Assembly (NCBI GenBank): GCA_049999725.1
Contig: JBNGIS010020640.1
Span: forward strand, 1 to 35,056
DNA: 35,056 bases
Source of the DNA: Haplomitrium mnioides
Taxonomy: Eukaryota; Marchantiophyta; Haplomitriopsida; Calobryales
Direction of reading: 5' to 3'
Every line of letters starts with the position of its first letter. Position 1 is the stretch's first letter. The notes below the pieces were generated by a model. It did not search any database, was not told where the DNA came from, and worked only from the letters and a program-made list of their open reading frames with translations. Both the position numbers and the translations under genes were made by a program. This document shows, one piece after another, positions 1 through 10,085 of the stretch.

Positions 1-322
1 GAGAAGCGCTTGGAGGAGCTCTTGGAGGAGTTACTTTGGAGACTCATTGGAGGGCAAGCACTTGAGGAGGGGTTCTCCATATACTGAGGAGTGTGTTGAG
101 AGTTGGAAGGGTGAGAGCAAGAGTGATGTGTGTGTGAGAAGATTTGGAGTAAAGAGTTGGAAATTTCCAAATATCGATTTGAGTACTTACATTTTTGTTG
201 AGTGTTGTAGAAATTGTTGTGTATTGATGAGTGCAGCCACACTTCAGCCCCCCTCTCATCTTAAATGTGCACTCAACATCAAAGTCACATGAGGAGAAAC
301 CGATGAAGCCTTTAGCTTCACA
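1..322 (+). repeat. Family-B LTR, 3' portion, cut by the window edge
   Basis: This is the reverse complement of the first ~324 bases of the two family-B LTRs at 19493 and 26013. It begins with the counterpart of 26316-26336 and ends TAGCTTCACA, the family-B LTR terminus. The stretch 255-300 (cactcaacatcaaagtcaca) matches closely, while 60-200 is more diverged. The copy faces the opposite way to element B. No primer-binding site follows position 322, so it is more likely a 3' LTR or solo LTR than a 5' LTR. Confidence 0.8.
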
Positions 323-640
323 GGCCAGATGAGGAAGATCAGGGTAATTGGATTGAATCAACAAACCAAAATCAAGGAAGGAGAGCTTAAGGTATGGTAA
401 GGACCTCCATTGATTATTCTTAACTATCAGTACAGTGGCAAGACTCGATAGCGAAGAAGAAGGGAAGGTGCTCCTAGCTCGACCAACATCGAATGAAGGA
501 TGCGACGACCGGTGGAAGGCAGCAACGACACCAGAGGAGCCAGTGGATGCGCAGATCGGTTGGGTGTTAGCAGGCTTCATCGAGGTTCGAGCAGATTTCT
601 ATCTTCTGAGTCTTTCTTCTATCAGAGCTCTGCTAGCCAT
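323..640. other. Unassigned flank between LTR fragments
   Basis: About 320 bases to the right of the family-B LTR end. I recognise no coding domain, tRNA or terminal motif. The later part (500-600) is purine-rich and weakly resembles the 5' region of the A/C-family LTRs, so it may be the eroded start of LTR X. Nothing firmer can be supported. Confidence 0.4.
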
Positions 641-1112
641 ATTGGGGTTGGTCAAAGCTGAAGAGTTGACTATACCACATTTGTGCTTGTCTGATGGGTA
701 GGGCAGTCCAACTTCCCCTTGGAAGACGGCGTAGGGCAGCTCTCTATCGGAAGAAGTCAACTATTGGGGTTGACCACTAGGAAAGACCATCAGAACAACC
801 GTCCCTCATCAGGGTCTACCATCACTTATCGAGTCTAATCAGGCTTATCGGGTCCTCTACAATCTTTCTTCTGACAATGTTCTAACGTTTCCATCAGGTC
901 TTGACAAGTTGCGGAGTTGACGGGATGGAGTTGTACTTGTCCAATGGGCAAGGCAGTCCAACTTCCAGTCGGAAGGCGATGGCGACGGACGCTTTATCAG
1001 GAGAAGTAAACTATCGGGATTCACCAAGGATGAGCGGGGTTTGCCAATCAGCCTGGAATCGTGAGTCATTATTGCGCAGGGGATTCCGCCCTAGTAACAT
1101 CAAGAGGGTGTT
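641..1112 (+). repeat. LTR X, left half (older A/C-family LTR split by element A)
   Basis: Two diverged copies of an LTR tandem unit lie here, each with cagtccaacttcc followed by ggaag and a gacgg or gcgac stretch (about 709-780 and 956-1030). The same kind of unit occurs in the solo LTR at 16200-16640 and, reversed, in the LTRs of element A. The last bases (catcaagagggtgtt) align with the solo-LTR stretch near 17078 (catcaacccagagtgctt). The sequence resumes at 14093 on the other side of element A. The left limit is uncertain. Confidence 0.6.
1108..1112. repeat. Target-site duplication of element A, left copy (gtgtt)
   Basis: The five bases before the left LTR terminus read gtgtt, and the five after the right LTR (14093-14097) read atgtt. 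A 4/5 match of the length made by Ty3/gypsy integrases supports A as a single insertion event. Confidence 0.65.
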
Positions 1113-2478
1113 TGTCACTCCCCTCCTTCAAACTTTAACCTTCAAAGGTGCCACTTTGAAAGGCAAGGGAGGACAAAACAAGGGAATAGGTTCTTTTGTG
1201 AGATGGCCCTTTGCAAGTTATCTCTTTGAGTCTTTATGGAATTCCTCTTCATCTTGCAAGCCTTTCCTCACCTCATCAATCACTTTAGCAGCCAGTCTAC
1301 TCATTCACACTCAATGCCAACACATACATACACATGGATCTAGGTACTTCTCTGGTAATCCGCAATATAATTCAGGAGCCCAAATCTGGACTCAAACACC
1401 TTGTGTACAAATCAAAAACAGAACACTGAACCCCAAGTGCCACGGAACAATGTCAAGGGATCTAACTCCCCCTTCGCAAAGGTGTCACAGGGTCCGAACA
1501 ACTAGAATACCTATATGCTTCTAGTCCTAAGTGTTTCCTATAAAATACAACAAAATTCAAATCTAACTAATACACTCATTCACAAATACATACACACATA
1601 CATTGCACTCCACCAAAATTGTATGCCTTACAAAACCACAAGGACTGGCCTCCTTAGCAGACTCCTCCCTTCATCAATTCACAATCTTAATCTTCCTTCC
1701 ATCTTCCATGCACACCCTTCTTCCAAATATTTTTTTAACTTCCCTCACGAGAAGCATTGGATTTACTTCCTCAAGCTCGAAGGAGGATTTCATTAACTTC
1801 CACCTCTGGAAGACAGTCCTCTCGACTATTGGCTACCCACTCCACCTCTGAACATTGAATAGATCTTCTCCATAGTGCGTGGGCACTAATGCAGCCACTC
1901 TTTTCTTGGCTCTACTTGAAAGATTCAACTAGAGTGTACTCCGAGCGTTTTTGGGTTTGATGCTCCTGCAAAGATGATGCCGAGATGACTCCAAGATCCC
2001 CCCTTGGCAGCCTCTTGCGAATTCGAGACAGATAGGATCCCCTTCAATTTTCCGCATTGATTCACCTCCACTACTAGTCCACCCGTAGGGATGAGTTCAC
2101 TTGGATTTCTCGAGCCTTTAGAGCTCCTCGCCCTGCGATTCTTTGTGCCCCTCTAGTCCACCTCCACCCTTGCTACCCCCTGCACGAGTCCACTCACCTC
2201 ACATAAGCTTTCACTGAAATCCCTTCTGCCTAACCTCGTTGCGTCTTATTGTCTCGAGATTGCTTGTGCGTCTCTAATTTTCATGCACACCAACCTATTT
2301 AATGTCACAGCCCATCAATCTATATCCATCGCGCTTCCGCCCCTACCTGTCCGTTTTGTTTGAAAAGGTCATTTTTCCCGTTGACCGTGAGCTCCGAACG
2401 TGGCGACACCTGTCCCTGCCTATTTTTGGAATGATCCAAGTACAACGGTCAGTTTCAATGTCTACATGGTCTGGTCTG

Positions 2479-2615
2479 AGGAATCTCGCGGAACCGAGTA
2501 CAAAGAATCCCGCGGATCTGGGTCCAAAGAATCTCACGGAACTAAGTCTGAAGAATCTCGCAAAACCGAGTCCGAAGAATCCCGCGAATCCGAGTCCGAA
2601 GAATCCCGCGGATCC
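2479..2615 (-). repeat. 24-bp tandem repeat, about 6 copies, in the 3' LTR of A
   Basis: Units of the type gagtccgaagaatcccgcgg repeat every 24 bases. Because 24 is a multiple of three, a frame across the array encodes an eight-residue repeat (NPADPSPK-like), which is a by-product of the DNA repeat and not evidence of a protein. The same array is at 12172-12312 in the other LTR. Confidence 0.8.
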
Positions 2616-2626
2616 GAGAGTCCATT

Positions 2627-3550
2627 ATTGACTTTTCTCCGGCAGCTGCCGTCTTCAACCTAGAAGTTTGACAACTACGCTCACCTACATCCGTAGTTGA
2701 CCATGGACCCAGATCCGAAGGATCCCTCGGACAGGTGAGTCCGAAGAATCTCTCGGACTCCTGAGTCCGAGGTTGACATTCCTCCGAGGTCGCCATCCAA
2801 CGCCGTCTTCAACTCGAAAGTTGGACTGCCGCGCTAACCTACATTCCAAAGTTGATCCAAGATCTGACCCGAAGAATCTCTCGAACAGGTGAGTCTAAAA
2901 AACCCCTCAGAGTACTGAGTCCGAGGTTGACTTTCTTCCGCAAGGCGTCGTCTGACACTGTCTTCAACTAGGAAGCTTGACCGCCGCATTACCTTGATCC
3001 GTAGTTGACCACGGACCCAAGTCCTAAGAATCCAATCGTATAGTGAGTTCGAAGGATCCTTCGGACCTTGAGTTCCGAGGTTGACTTTTCCTTTGTGGCC
3101 GCCATCCGACACCATCTTCAACCCTGGAAGTTGGAACGCCACGCTGACTTGCGTCTCGAAGTTGATCATGGCTCTGGCTTGAAGGATCCCTTGGACATGT
3201 GAGCCCAAAGAACTCCTCAGACTTCTGAGTCTGAGGTTGACTTTCTTCCGTAGGGCTCCATCCGACGCTGCTTTCAACCGGGAAGTTGGACCGCCACTGC
3301 TGACCGGAGTTCTAAAGTTGACCGCGAAGAGATTTCGGAATATTCTTCAGACATGGACTCCGAAGGAAACCTCAGAACCTCTAGGCCCACAGTTGACTTG
3401 GTTTCGCAGGGCACTGTCTGATGTCGCTTTCAACTGGGAAGGTGGACAACCGCGTTGACATTGGGTTGCAAAGTTGACCAAAGACTTTTCTGAACTTGCC
3501 ACGTTTCCGTAGAAGCCCTCGGACACTTTCGCGCTTACCATGTTTCCAAA
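2627..3550 (-). repeat. ~154-bp tandem repeat, 6 units, in the 3' LTR of A
   Basis: The landmark ggttgac followed by ttcttccg recurs at about 2627, 2771, 2925, 3079, 3235 and 3391, giving spacings of 144 to 156. Each unit also carries cttcaac..gaagttggac and a ggatccctcgga-like stretch. The array sits in the U3-side part of the LTR. The other LTR of the same element has seven landmarks. Confidence 0.82.
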
Positions 3551-4258
3551 GAATCTCCAAAACACCTCCACGATTGCCACGTTTTCGAAGATTCCACCGG
3601 ATTCATGAAGTTTGAAGTGGGTTTGGACCCCGCTATAGCCCGCTAACGCCTGAGGAAGCGAACCGTCCTTCGATCTTCAACATCGTTGTTGCTCACGAAG
3701 GTCGTTGCCCTCTCTTTTCTCTTCTCAATTCTTGCTTCTAGCGCACGGCCATCTGAAAGCTTACGCTGCAGCACTTCCTTTACTTGCGGTCCCTTCCAAC
3801 TGCTGTCCATCTTCGATTTCCGCCCTGCATCTGTGGTCCTCCTTCGTTGAACCCCAATCCTTCTTCATTTCCGAGATGCATTTCCCTCCTCTTCAGGACT
3901 CATTGCCTCTGGTGAGCTTGCCATTCCTCCTTGCTTGGGCCCTGATTCGTGCATCTCGATGAGGCTTGCAGGTTCCATTCCGCTTCCTTCAAATTTTAAT
4001 GGTGCCTCCACTTGCTGGCTGCCACATGTCCCTTCTCCCACTTTGAAGCGATTGTGCGAGCCTTTCTTCTGTTGACCTCCCTTCCTTCCCCGCCACGGCC
4101 CAATTCCACACCTCAGATCTAGGTGATCCACTCTTACTCGTTGATTGGAGTTTATTTGCTGCTTTCGGGGTACTTTAACACTTACGAGAGATGAATTGCT
4201 CCACTGCCACCTCCGATTCTATGAATTCTTCCCTACTGCCTCATGTCATCGACTGACA

Positions 4259-4272
4259 TAACTCTCCCTTTT
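4259..4272 (-). other. Polypurine tract of element A
   Basis: On the minus strand the bases directly before the 3' LTR read AAAAGGGAGAGTTA. A purine run against the LTR start is the usual plus-strand priming site. Element C has GAAAAGGGGGAG at the same place. Confidence 0.8.
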
Positions 4273-4380
4273 AGTGTGAAGCATCCTCGCAAACACCCTC
4301 CTATGTTTATGAACTCTGCTGGTTGCCTTCTTCTAAGTGGTCGTTGTCTAGCTAGATACAAAGTTGTTGTAGTGTAATTG

Positions 4381-4470
4381 CAATATACCCACGCACTCAC
4401 ACGCCCACACCCACACACACTCACCACACTCACACACTAAACCCAATCACCACTCATCCACCCAACACAC
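4381..4470. repeat. CA-rich low-complexity tract
   Basis: An imperfect run of CAC, CACAC and CTCACA steps between the polypurine tract and the end of the integrase region. Element C has a shorter GT-rich counterpart at about 30130-30150, so the tract belongs to the element's 3' untranslated region. Confidence 0.6.
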
Positions 4471-4530
4471 TCACACATGCCGACGTGGAATTCCCGAACG
4501 GATCGACCTTGGTCCCCCTCCTTCTTCCTC

Positions 4531-5640
4531 CTAGTTTATGTACCTTTTGAGGCGCTCGAAATGTACTTGATTGGCGAATTTTTGCCCCTCCAATGTTTCC
4601 AATTCTGCCAACCCGTTTCGATGCAACCTCTGCAAAATAAAGGGACCCATCCACCGAGTGTGTAGCTTGCCTTGGAAATGCACAAATCGATTGTCATACA
4701 AGAGCACCATGTTCCCCTCACAAAGATCAATTGGTTTTAGGCCGTTGTTATATTGTTGCTTCCGCAATTTCTGTTGGTGCTCCAACCTTCCCTAGGCTTG
4801 CTCTGTGGCTTCCTCCAAGCTCTTTAGGCACTTCAAACTCCACCGACACTAGAGTGTGTTGTCCAAAGACCAAGAAATAGTGGCAATGGCTGGTGGTGGT
4901 CTTATAAGCCAGGTTATAGGTATGGAATGTTGTCAGCAGCTTGAGGTCCTAGTCAGCCTTGTTTGCTACCACCGTTTTGCTGAGGATCTTACCTATTATC
5001 CTATTTGCCCTCTCTGTAAGCCCGTTAGCCTTTGGATGATAGGCTGTGGTGCGGCGGTGCTTGACTAGGTATGAGGAAGTCAACTCCTTGATTACCTGGT
5101 TGATGAAGTGCGTACCCTGGTCACTCACTAGCTCCAATGAAGGCCTAAACCTGTAAAACATCTGCTCATACCGGAAGGCAGCCACCGTCTTTGCGTCATC
5201 CTTCTGGATGGCTCTGGTTTCCACCTACTTCATGGCAAAATCCGTTGCCAACAGAATGTACCTATTGCCCCTGCAAGTGGAGGGTGCAATCGGCTCGTTG
5301 AAATCAATTCCCCATTTTCCAAAAGGTGCTAGAGGAATAATTGGTACCAATGGGTGATGTCGGTTAGTTGTTGGCCTTCCTGTCCTCTGGCAAGCGTTGC
5401 ATCTCTTCACCCAGAAGTGCACATCCTTGTGCAACGTAGGCCACCTATACCCTACATCCAAAATTTTCCTTATTGTGGCATCCGCTGCAAAATGGCCCCC
5501 CACCTCCTCTCCATGCAAGGCTTGCATCACCACCATGGATTGATCCCGCTCTAGGCATCTTCTGATCATCCCATCATAGCCCTGGTTATGCAACACTCCC
5601 TTTATCAACAGGTACGGTTTCATCCTTTGGAGGAACACTA
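4531..5640 (-). pseudogene. pol: Integrase of element A (broken)
   Basis: Integrase inserts the element's cDNA into host DNA. The N-terminal zinc-binding region (5638-5225) shows the HHCC pattern: LHGEEVGGHF, then CNACQRTG. The catalytic core keeps all three acidic positions: the Asp in WGIDF, the Asp in LVSDQGTHF and the Glu in NGLTERAN. The C-terminal part (4785-4531) has GKLHTRWMGPF and ends at LKRYIN, with no chromodomain. An in-frame TAG at 5225-5227 splits the core from the zinc region, and the core-to-tail join near 4790-4950 is also out of frame. The same TAG occurs in element C. The identification is sure, and the gene cannot make a full-length protein. Confidence 0.9.
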
Positions 5641-5731
5641 CAGCCTCTTCTTTGTTGCTACCCTTTGGAATTTGAGTTGAAAGGAGGAATTCGGTTATAG
5701 CAGCATAATCTATAGGCCTTCCAGCTTTGAC

Positions 5732-6250
5732 CTAGAACAGATCCTCATCTAGGAACGCATCATTTACCTCTTTCTGATTGATCGACTCAGCCACCCGGGA
5801 AAAGAAATTGACATTGTTGTGCTTGCTCCTTGGTTTGATCCACACTTCAAAGTCAAACTCCTGTAGGAGAAGCACCCACCTTGCAATCCGGCCTGTCACA
5901 TCCGGCTTATTTACCATATACTTGAGAGCATTGTGATTGGTGTGAAAGATCACCTTGTAATGCAACAAGTAATGCTTGAATTTCTTCAAGGCATAAATGA
6001 TTCCCAAGGCTTCCCGATTAGTGGCCAAGTAATTCTTCTCCGATGTGGCCAGTAGCCTGCTGGCAAAGTAATTCAGATGGTCCTTGCTCTTCTCATTTGT
6101 CTGGCTCAATAGTGCCCCAATGCAAAAGCTGGACATATCAATCATGACATGAAATTCTTTCCCCCAACTAGGAGGTACTAGTACAAGGGCACTTGCTAGT
6201 TGCCTCTTCAACTCCAAGAAGCTCTCCATCCTCTCGAGGGTGGCTTCAAA
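5732..6250 (-). pseudogene. pol: RNase H of element A (catalytic site damaged)
   Basis: RNase H removes the RNA strand during reverse transcription. This is the second half of a 266-codon open stretch (6532-5732) that also covers the RT thumb. Seen in order are VMIDMSSFCIGALLSQ (first Asp), REALGIIYALKKF (Glu) and FHTNHNALKYM. In this family the third reads H-x-D-H, as element C does (HIDHNAMKY), so a catalytic Asp has become Asn (codon 5936-5938). The end, KPRSKHNNVNFFSRV, is the usual tether to integrase. Confidence 0.87.
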
Positions 6251-6259
6251 TGTGCTACC

Positions 6260-7290
6260 TCCTTTAGTCATTTGAGTGAGGGGCAAGGCCACTGAGGAAA
6301 ACTGATCAATGAACCTCATATAGTAGCCCAAGCACCCCAAGAAGCCTTGCACCTCCTTCAGGTTGGTGGGAAAGGACACATTCATCCAGATAGCAATCTT
6401 TTTCTGGTTGACCTCAATGCCTCGACTGGAAATTTGGTGCCCGAGGAGTATCCCTTCCTTCGCTCCAAAGAAACACTTGTTTGGGTGTAATCTCATCCCC
6501 GTCTCCCTGCATCGTTGGAGGGTGAGCCTCACAGCCTACTCATGATCACAAAGCTTCCCATACCCCACAAAATAGTCGATGAAGATCTCTAAGAATTTCC
6601 TCAGGTGATCGTGGAAGATGATGATCATCATCCTCTGAAAAATTCCCGGTGCATTGCATGGTCCGAAAGGCATCCTTCAGAAGGCAAACACCCCCTACTC
6701 TGTGGTGAATGCCATCTTCAATTGATCCTCCTCTCGGATCTAGATCTCATTGTACCCAAAATATCCATCCAAGAAGTTGTAGACCTCTTGTCCTACCACC
6801 AAATCCAGCACTCCGTCCGTGAATGGCAATGGGTAGTGGTCCTTTTTTGTGGCCTCATTGAGCTTCCGGAAATCCTAGCATACTCGGATCTTCCTTTCTC
6901 CATCCTGCCTATTTTTCTTGGGCACCACCACTAGCGGAGACACCAATTCACTGTTTAAAATCGGATAGATGAAATCCGCTTCTAGCAACTTGTCGATCTC
7001 CTCCTTCACCAACAGGGAGAATCGGGGGTTCATCCTATACTGGCACTGTCTTACAGGGATTGCTGCGGGTTCCAAGTAAATCCTGTGTTCCTCCAATTCC
7101 CTCGAGACTCCCTAAAGATCCACATGACTCTAGGCAAAGTCATCCCTAAAGTTCTTGAGGAGATGGGTGATTTCTTGCATGGCTTCTTTGGGTAATTCAG
7201 AGCCTATATGGAATTTGTGTCCCTCTTGGAAAACGAGTTGTTTAGGTTGAGTTTCCTACACTGCCTCCACCTTGTTTCTACATTGCACAC
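6260..7290 (-). pseudogene. pol: Reverse transcriptase of element A (broken)
   Basis: RT copies element RNA into cDNA. The N-terminal finger region is open from 7096 to 6875 (KEEIDKLLEADFIYPILNSE, then SPLVVVPKK and KIRVC). Downstream pieces in order are NFLDGYFGYNE, the LKMAF block, RMPFG and then the polymerase motif, which reads EIFIDYFVGYG instead of F-I-D-D. The second catalytic Asp is Tyr (codon 6572-6574). In-frame stops lie at 6740-6742, 6695-6697 and 6677-6679. The thumb follows in the 6532-5732 open stretch (GFLGCLGYYMRFI). Element C keeps F-I-D-D at the same place. The gene is certainly dead. Confidence 0.9.
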
Positions 7291-7621
7291 CTCCCTTCTG
7301 CATCAGGGTCGCCAATCTCAACCCCCCTTCCTCCCGGGTCGACTCTTCAGACTTCTCTGGTTCCTCCCCCTTCACCCGATGAGACACTTCGGACCTCTCC
7401 CTTCTTCCAGCCTTAGTGTCCTCATGCCCTGCAAGATCTTCAGTGGATCCCCTCAAACTGTGCTATGTTTCCGTGTACTCTTCTATCTCAATCTGATTTA
7501 AAGACACCACTCTTTCTTCGGATAGATCCTCCTCCGTGGCATCATTGACCATCTGAACCCAGTAGTGGTACTCAGATTCCTCCTCCTCTTTGGTCCACTC
7601 AATATCGTACTCCTCTTGCAC
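7291..7621 (-). other. Protease-RT linker of element A
   Basis: The minus strand encodes a charged stretch rich in Glu, Arg, Lys and Ser (open 7456-7256, for example HRVKGEEPEKSEESTREEGG), with no recognised domain. It lies between the protease and RT and is probably an unstructured linker of the polyprotein. Element C begins within this linker. Confidence 0.55.
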
Positions 7622-8005
7622 CTACGTCTCTCCCAGGTACGGAACCGGTCCATAGTGCACCATTGTTTTCTCAGGATCAAACACCAAGGTCATATTTCCC
7701 CAATTATGCAGAACTCGGGCTCCATATAGCCAAGGTCTTCCAATTAACACTGGGTAGGGAGATGCTTTGGTTGGTCGTATGACAAGGTAGTTCAATTTGA
7801 ACTCATTGCCTCCGATGAAAGTGGGCACTTGGAGCAGGGAGCCTAACGGTTTCACTCGAGAGCCATCCGCTAACCTCATAATCCTAGCCGTGGGTTGGAA
7901 TTCTGTGAATCCCAGTTTGTAGGCGGTCTCTTCCACCATAATGTTAACTCCTGCCCCTCCGTCTATGGGCACAAGGGATAACGTGCACCCCGCTATCTAG
8001 ATGTC
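7622..8005 (-). pseudogene. pol: Retropepsin-like aspartic protease of element A
   Basis: This protease would cleave the Gag-Pol polyprotein. The active-site motif reads PIDGGAGVNIM, matching the D-[STG]-G-[AS] pattern with its Asp kept. It is followed by MRLADGSRVKPLG and the second landmark VLIGRPWLYGARVLHNWGN. The frame is open from 7972 to 7622, and an in-frame TAG lies just upstream near 8000. An independent broken copy of the same domain is at 32700-32950. Domain identity is firm; activity is unlikely given the state of the rest of the element. Confidence 0.87.
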
Positions 8006-8619
8006 AATCTCCGGGCTCCCTTATCCTCACATATCAGTTGCAGATCCGCTTGAGCTCCCACTCAAGGCAGCTTCCTCCTTCTCTTAGCTCCCTTTAGCAA
8101 TTCTCTGAGCTACCTTATGTATAATCTCAAGGCAATCCTTGATCAATTGACCCATTGTGGCCATGACAGGAAAGTCTCTCACATCCGCCTGAATGTTGTA
8201 CGAGACTGGTTTTTCTTCGCCTTTTGAGGTTGTGACCTTCGCCGCTGCTTCTTTGGGCTCCCCTTGCTACTTTCAAACCTCCTTCAGGGTCTTTCTGCTC
8301 CTCTTCCAATGCCTTCAGAGCCTCCAGTTGCTTCCTTACGTAGTCCTGTTGTTTGGGATAGAACCACTTCGAATTGTCCCGTTGGTAATCCGAATCACTC
8401 AGTGGTGAGGGTGCTTGAGTCATCCTCTTCATAGCCTTCCGCTTGCTCTTCCTTTGGTTCTTCTTCTTGGATTTTTCCCTGACTTAGGTTACCACGTGGT
8501 AGCAGTCTTCAAGAGTTGGTGTCTCCCATCCAAGCAATTCTGCCTCCTCCTCCTTCTCCTAGGCTATGAGATTGACAACCGCAGGTGGAGGGGGGCTTGC
8601 GCTTGGGCCAGGGGATGCA
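8006..8619 (-). other. Gag-protease spacer of element A
   Basis: The minus strand has a lysine- and glutamate-rich open stretch (8432-8127, with KALEEEQKDPEGG) and no recognised domain. It joins the zinc-knuckle region to the protease and was probably once part of the polyprotein. Several frames are interrupted. Confidence 0.45.
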
Positions 8620-8790
8620 TCGGGCCTTCAGTTGAGAGCGCAATTGACCGCCACATGTCCCCCCTTTGTGCATTGGAAGCATAATGGAGGTGGTTGGCCA
8701 TAACCGCTCTTCTGTAGCTCAAGATAGTTGGAGAAAATGTGCTCTGGCTGGCCACAATTCCAATAGACCATGATTGTTGTTCGGGGTGGT
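8620..8790 (-). pseudogene. gag: Nucleocapsid zinc knuckles of element A gag
   Basis: Nucleocapsid zinc knuckles bind genomic RNA for packaging. Two CX2CX4HX4C motifs are visible. The second is intact: CFQCTKGGHVAVNC (8681-8640). The first reads YWNCGQPEHIFSNY, so its first and last Cys have become Tyr, each a one-base change. A stop follows shortly after the second knuckle. The region is separated from the rest of gag by the LTR scrap at 8880-9063. Confidence 0.8.
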
Positions 8791-8879
8791 CTATTTGCAG
8801 CCCACTGATTGCCTGACCCTCCGCTTCCCTCTTATTCATGCTAGGAGAATATTCATTGCCTCCATTTTTGCCCTCCTTC

Positions 8880-9063
8880 GAGCGCCAAAAATTTATGTCA
8901 CTCTCCTCCTTCAGGACTTAACCTTCAAAGGTGCCACTTTGGAAGGCAAGGGAGAACAAAACAGGGGAATAAGTTCTTTTGTGAGATGGCCCCTTGCAAG
9001 TTATCTCTTTGAGGCTTTAGAGAATTCCTCTTCACCTTACAAGCCTTTTCTCACCTCATCAAT
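8880..9063 (-). repeat. LTR-end plus primer-site scrap lodged inside gag of element A
   Basis: From 8896 (TGTCACTC) to about 9063 the sequence repeats the first ~167 bases of the A LTRs (compare 10086-10256 and 1113-1280), including ctcacctcatcaat at the end. The bases just outside its terminus (cgagcgccaaaaattta) also match the LTR/leader junction at 10071-10085. It is therefore a piece that spans LTR and primer-site region, set between the gag matrix/capsid part and the zinc knuckles. Confidence 0.82.
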
Positions 9064-9874
9064 GCAATCTGTCCCCCTTGCTTCTTGCTTATGTCGGGTT
9101 TGGGTTCACTCCTTATGGATTTCCCTTTCTTGGCCCCCTTGTGATGATCCACTTCTCGCTCCTTGGCATGTTTCTTCTTTTTCTGATCTTTCCTTTTCTT
9201 CTTCCTCCGTGATGATTGGTCCTCCTCTGAGTTGTTGTTGTCCGAGTCACCCTTGCTCTCCGAAGTGGACGTGGAACTTTCATCTATTTCCTCTCCACTG
9301 TCGAAAGTGTCTGAAGAGTCTTCGGACTCATACTTTGCTCTTGCTTTCCTTTGAGAGCTCGTGATCATAGCCTTGACGTAGGATTGAGCTACATTGACCA
9401 CCTCCTCCAAAGTCTGCAGATGCGTTTGCCTTACCCAAGTCCCTATTCCTCTAGGCAGGGCTGCTAGGAACCACACTGTTAGCATCCCATCAGTGGCTAG
9501 CAAGTTCAGCTTCCGAGTCATCTTTTTGAATCTGTGGAGAAATTTTCTCACAAATTCTTTTTTCTTCATCTTGAGCTGACCTATTTTGATCAACACCTCC
9601 GTTTCCTCCCTGATCCCTTTGAATTTTGCAATGAACGTGATCTTGAATGCTCCCAATCCCTCTTGACATTATGTGGCAGATCCTTATACCATAGTTGTGC
9701 TTCTCCCTTGAGGACCGCTGGCATAATTCCGATTTTAACATGGCTTTCTCCATTCGCTGATGCAGTATTCTCCAGATCGTCCAACCAGGCATCGGGGTCG
9801 TCCCTCGGATGCCCCTTGAAGGACTTGTACTAAACTCTGCCCCTCATTCCAGAAGGGGGTACCGGGTTGGCCAT
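9051..9874 (-). pseudogene. gag: Gag (capsid region) of element A
   Basis: Gag forms the virus-like particle. An ATG at 9874-9872 opens MANPVPP. Next comes HPRDDPDAWLDDLENTAS, then VKIGIMPAVLKGEAQLWYKD, then after a frameshift near 9655 KKKEFVRKFLHRFKKM, typical of the retrotransposon gag fold. An in-frame TAG lies near 9832. The C-terminal part is strongly charged, with runs of Ser/Asp/Glu and then Lys/Arg (RRKKKRKDQKKKK), as expected before zinc knuckles. A homologous gag scrap on the + strand is at about 11600-11840. Confidence 0.88.
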
Positions 9875-10085
9875 CCTTGCACTAGGCAAGAACAATTCTA
9901 CCCACAAGTTGATTCCTTCCTCCACTCTCCCTCAACAAGCTCACAACAAGGACTCTGTTTCTTGTAGCTCTCCACTTATGGACAATTCGACTTTGGGATC
10001 CTTGGTGCACAAAGTGATAACTTGGCCTTGGGTTGGTCTCAGGTTTTTGCAAACCTTTCACCCTACTTCTAGCGCAAAAAATTTA
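9875..10085 (-). other. 5' leader of element A with a probable primer-binding site
   Basis: Directly inside the 5' LTR the minus strand reads TAAATTTTTTGCGCTAGAAG. The scrap at 8880-8895 keeps a fuller form, TTTTTGGCGCTCGAAGG. TGGCGC is a common start of plant primer-binding sites, but the following bases do not match a tRNA end that I can name, and the copy here has lost one G. The rest of the leader holds no recognised motif. Confidence 0.5.

Larger units (their letters stand above)
1113..4258 (-). repeat. 3' LTR of element A (3146 bp)
   Basis: Starts TGTCACTCC and ends CGACTGACA on the + strand. It aligns along its length with 10086-14092, apart from the insertion in that copy and differences in tandem-repeat number. 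An imperfect TATA-like stretch on the minus strand lies near 1525-1545. Two tandem arrays occupy its central part. Ordinary point differences from the other copy are frequent by eye, so the insertion is not recent. Confidence 0.88.

Noticed and set aside
2302-2631. Open frame with repeated NPADPSPK-like octapeptides
   Set aside because: It comes from a 24-bp DNA tandem repeat inside an LTR and is not conserved as a frame in the other LTR.
2479-3550. CRISPR-like direct repeats
   Set aside because: Repeats are contiguous tandem units inside a plant LTR, without unique spacers of constant length.
4273-4530. An env-like or chromodomain-bearing reading frame downstream of integrase in A
   Set aside because: Only about 260 bases, CA-rich and without an open frame of note.
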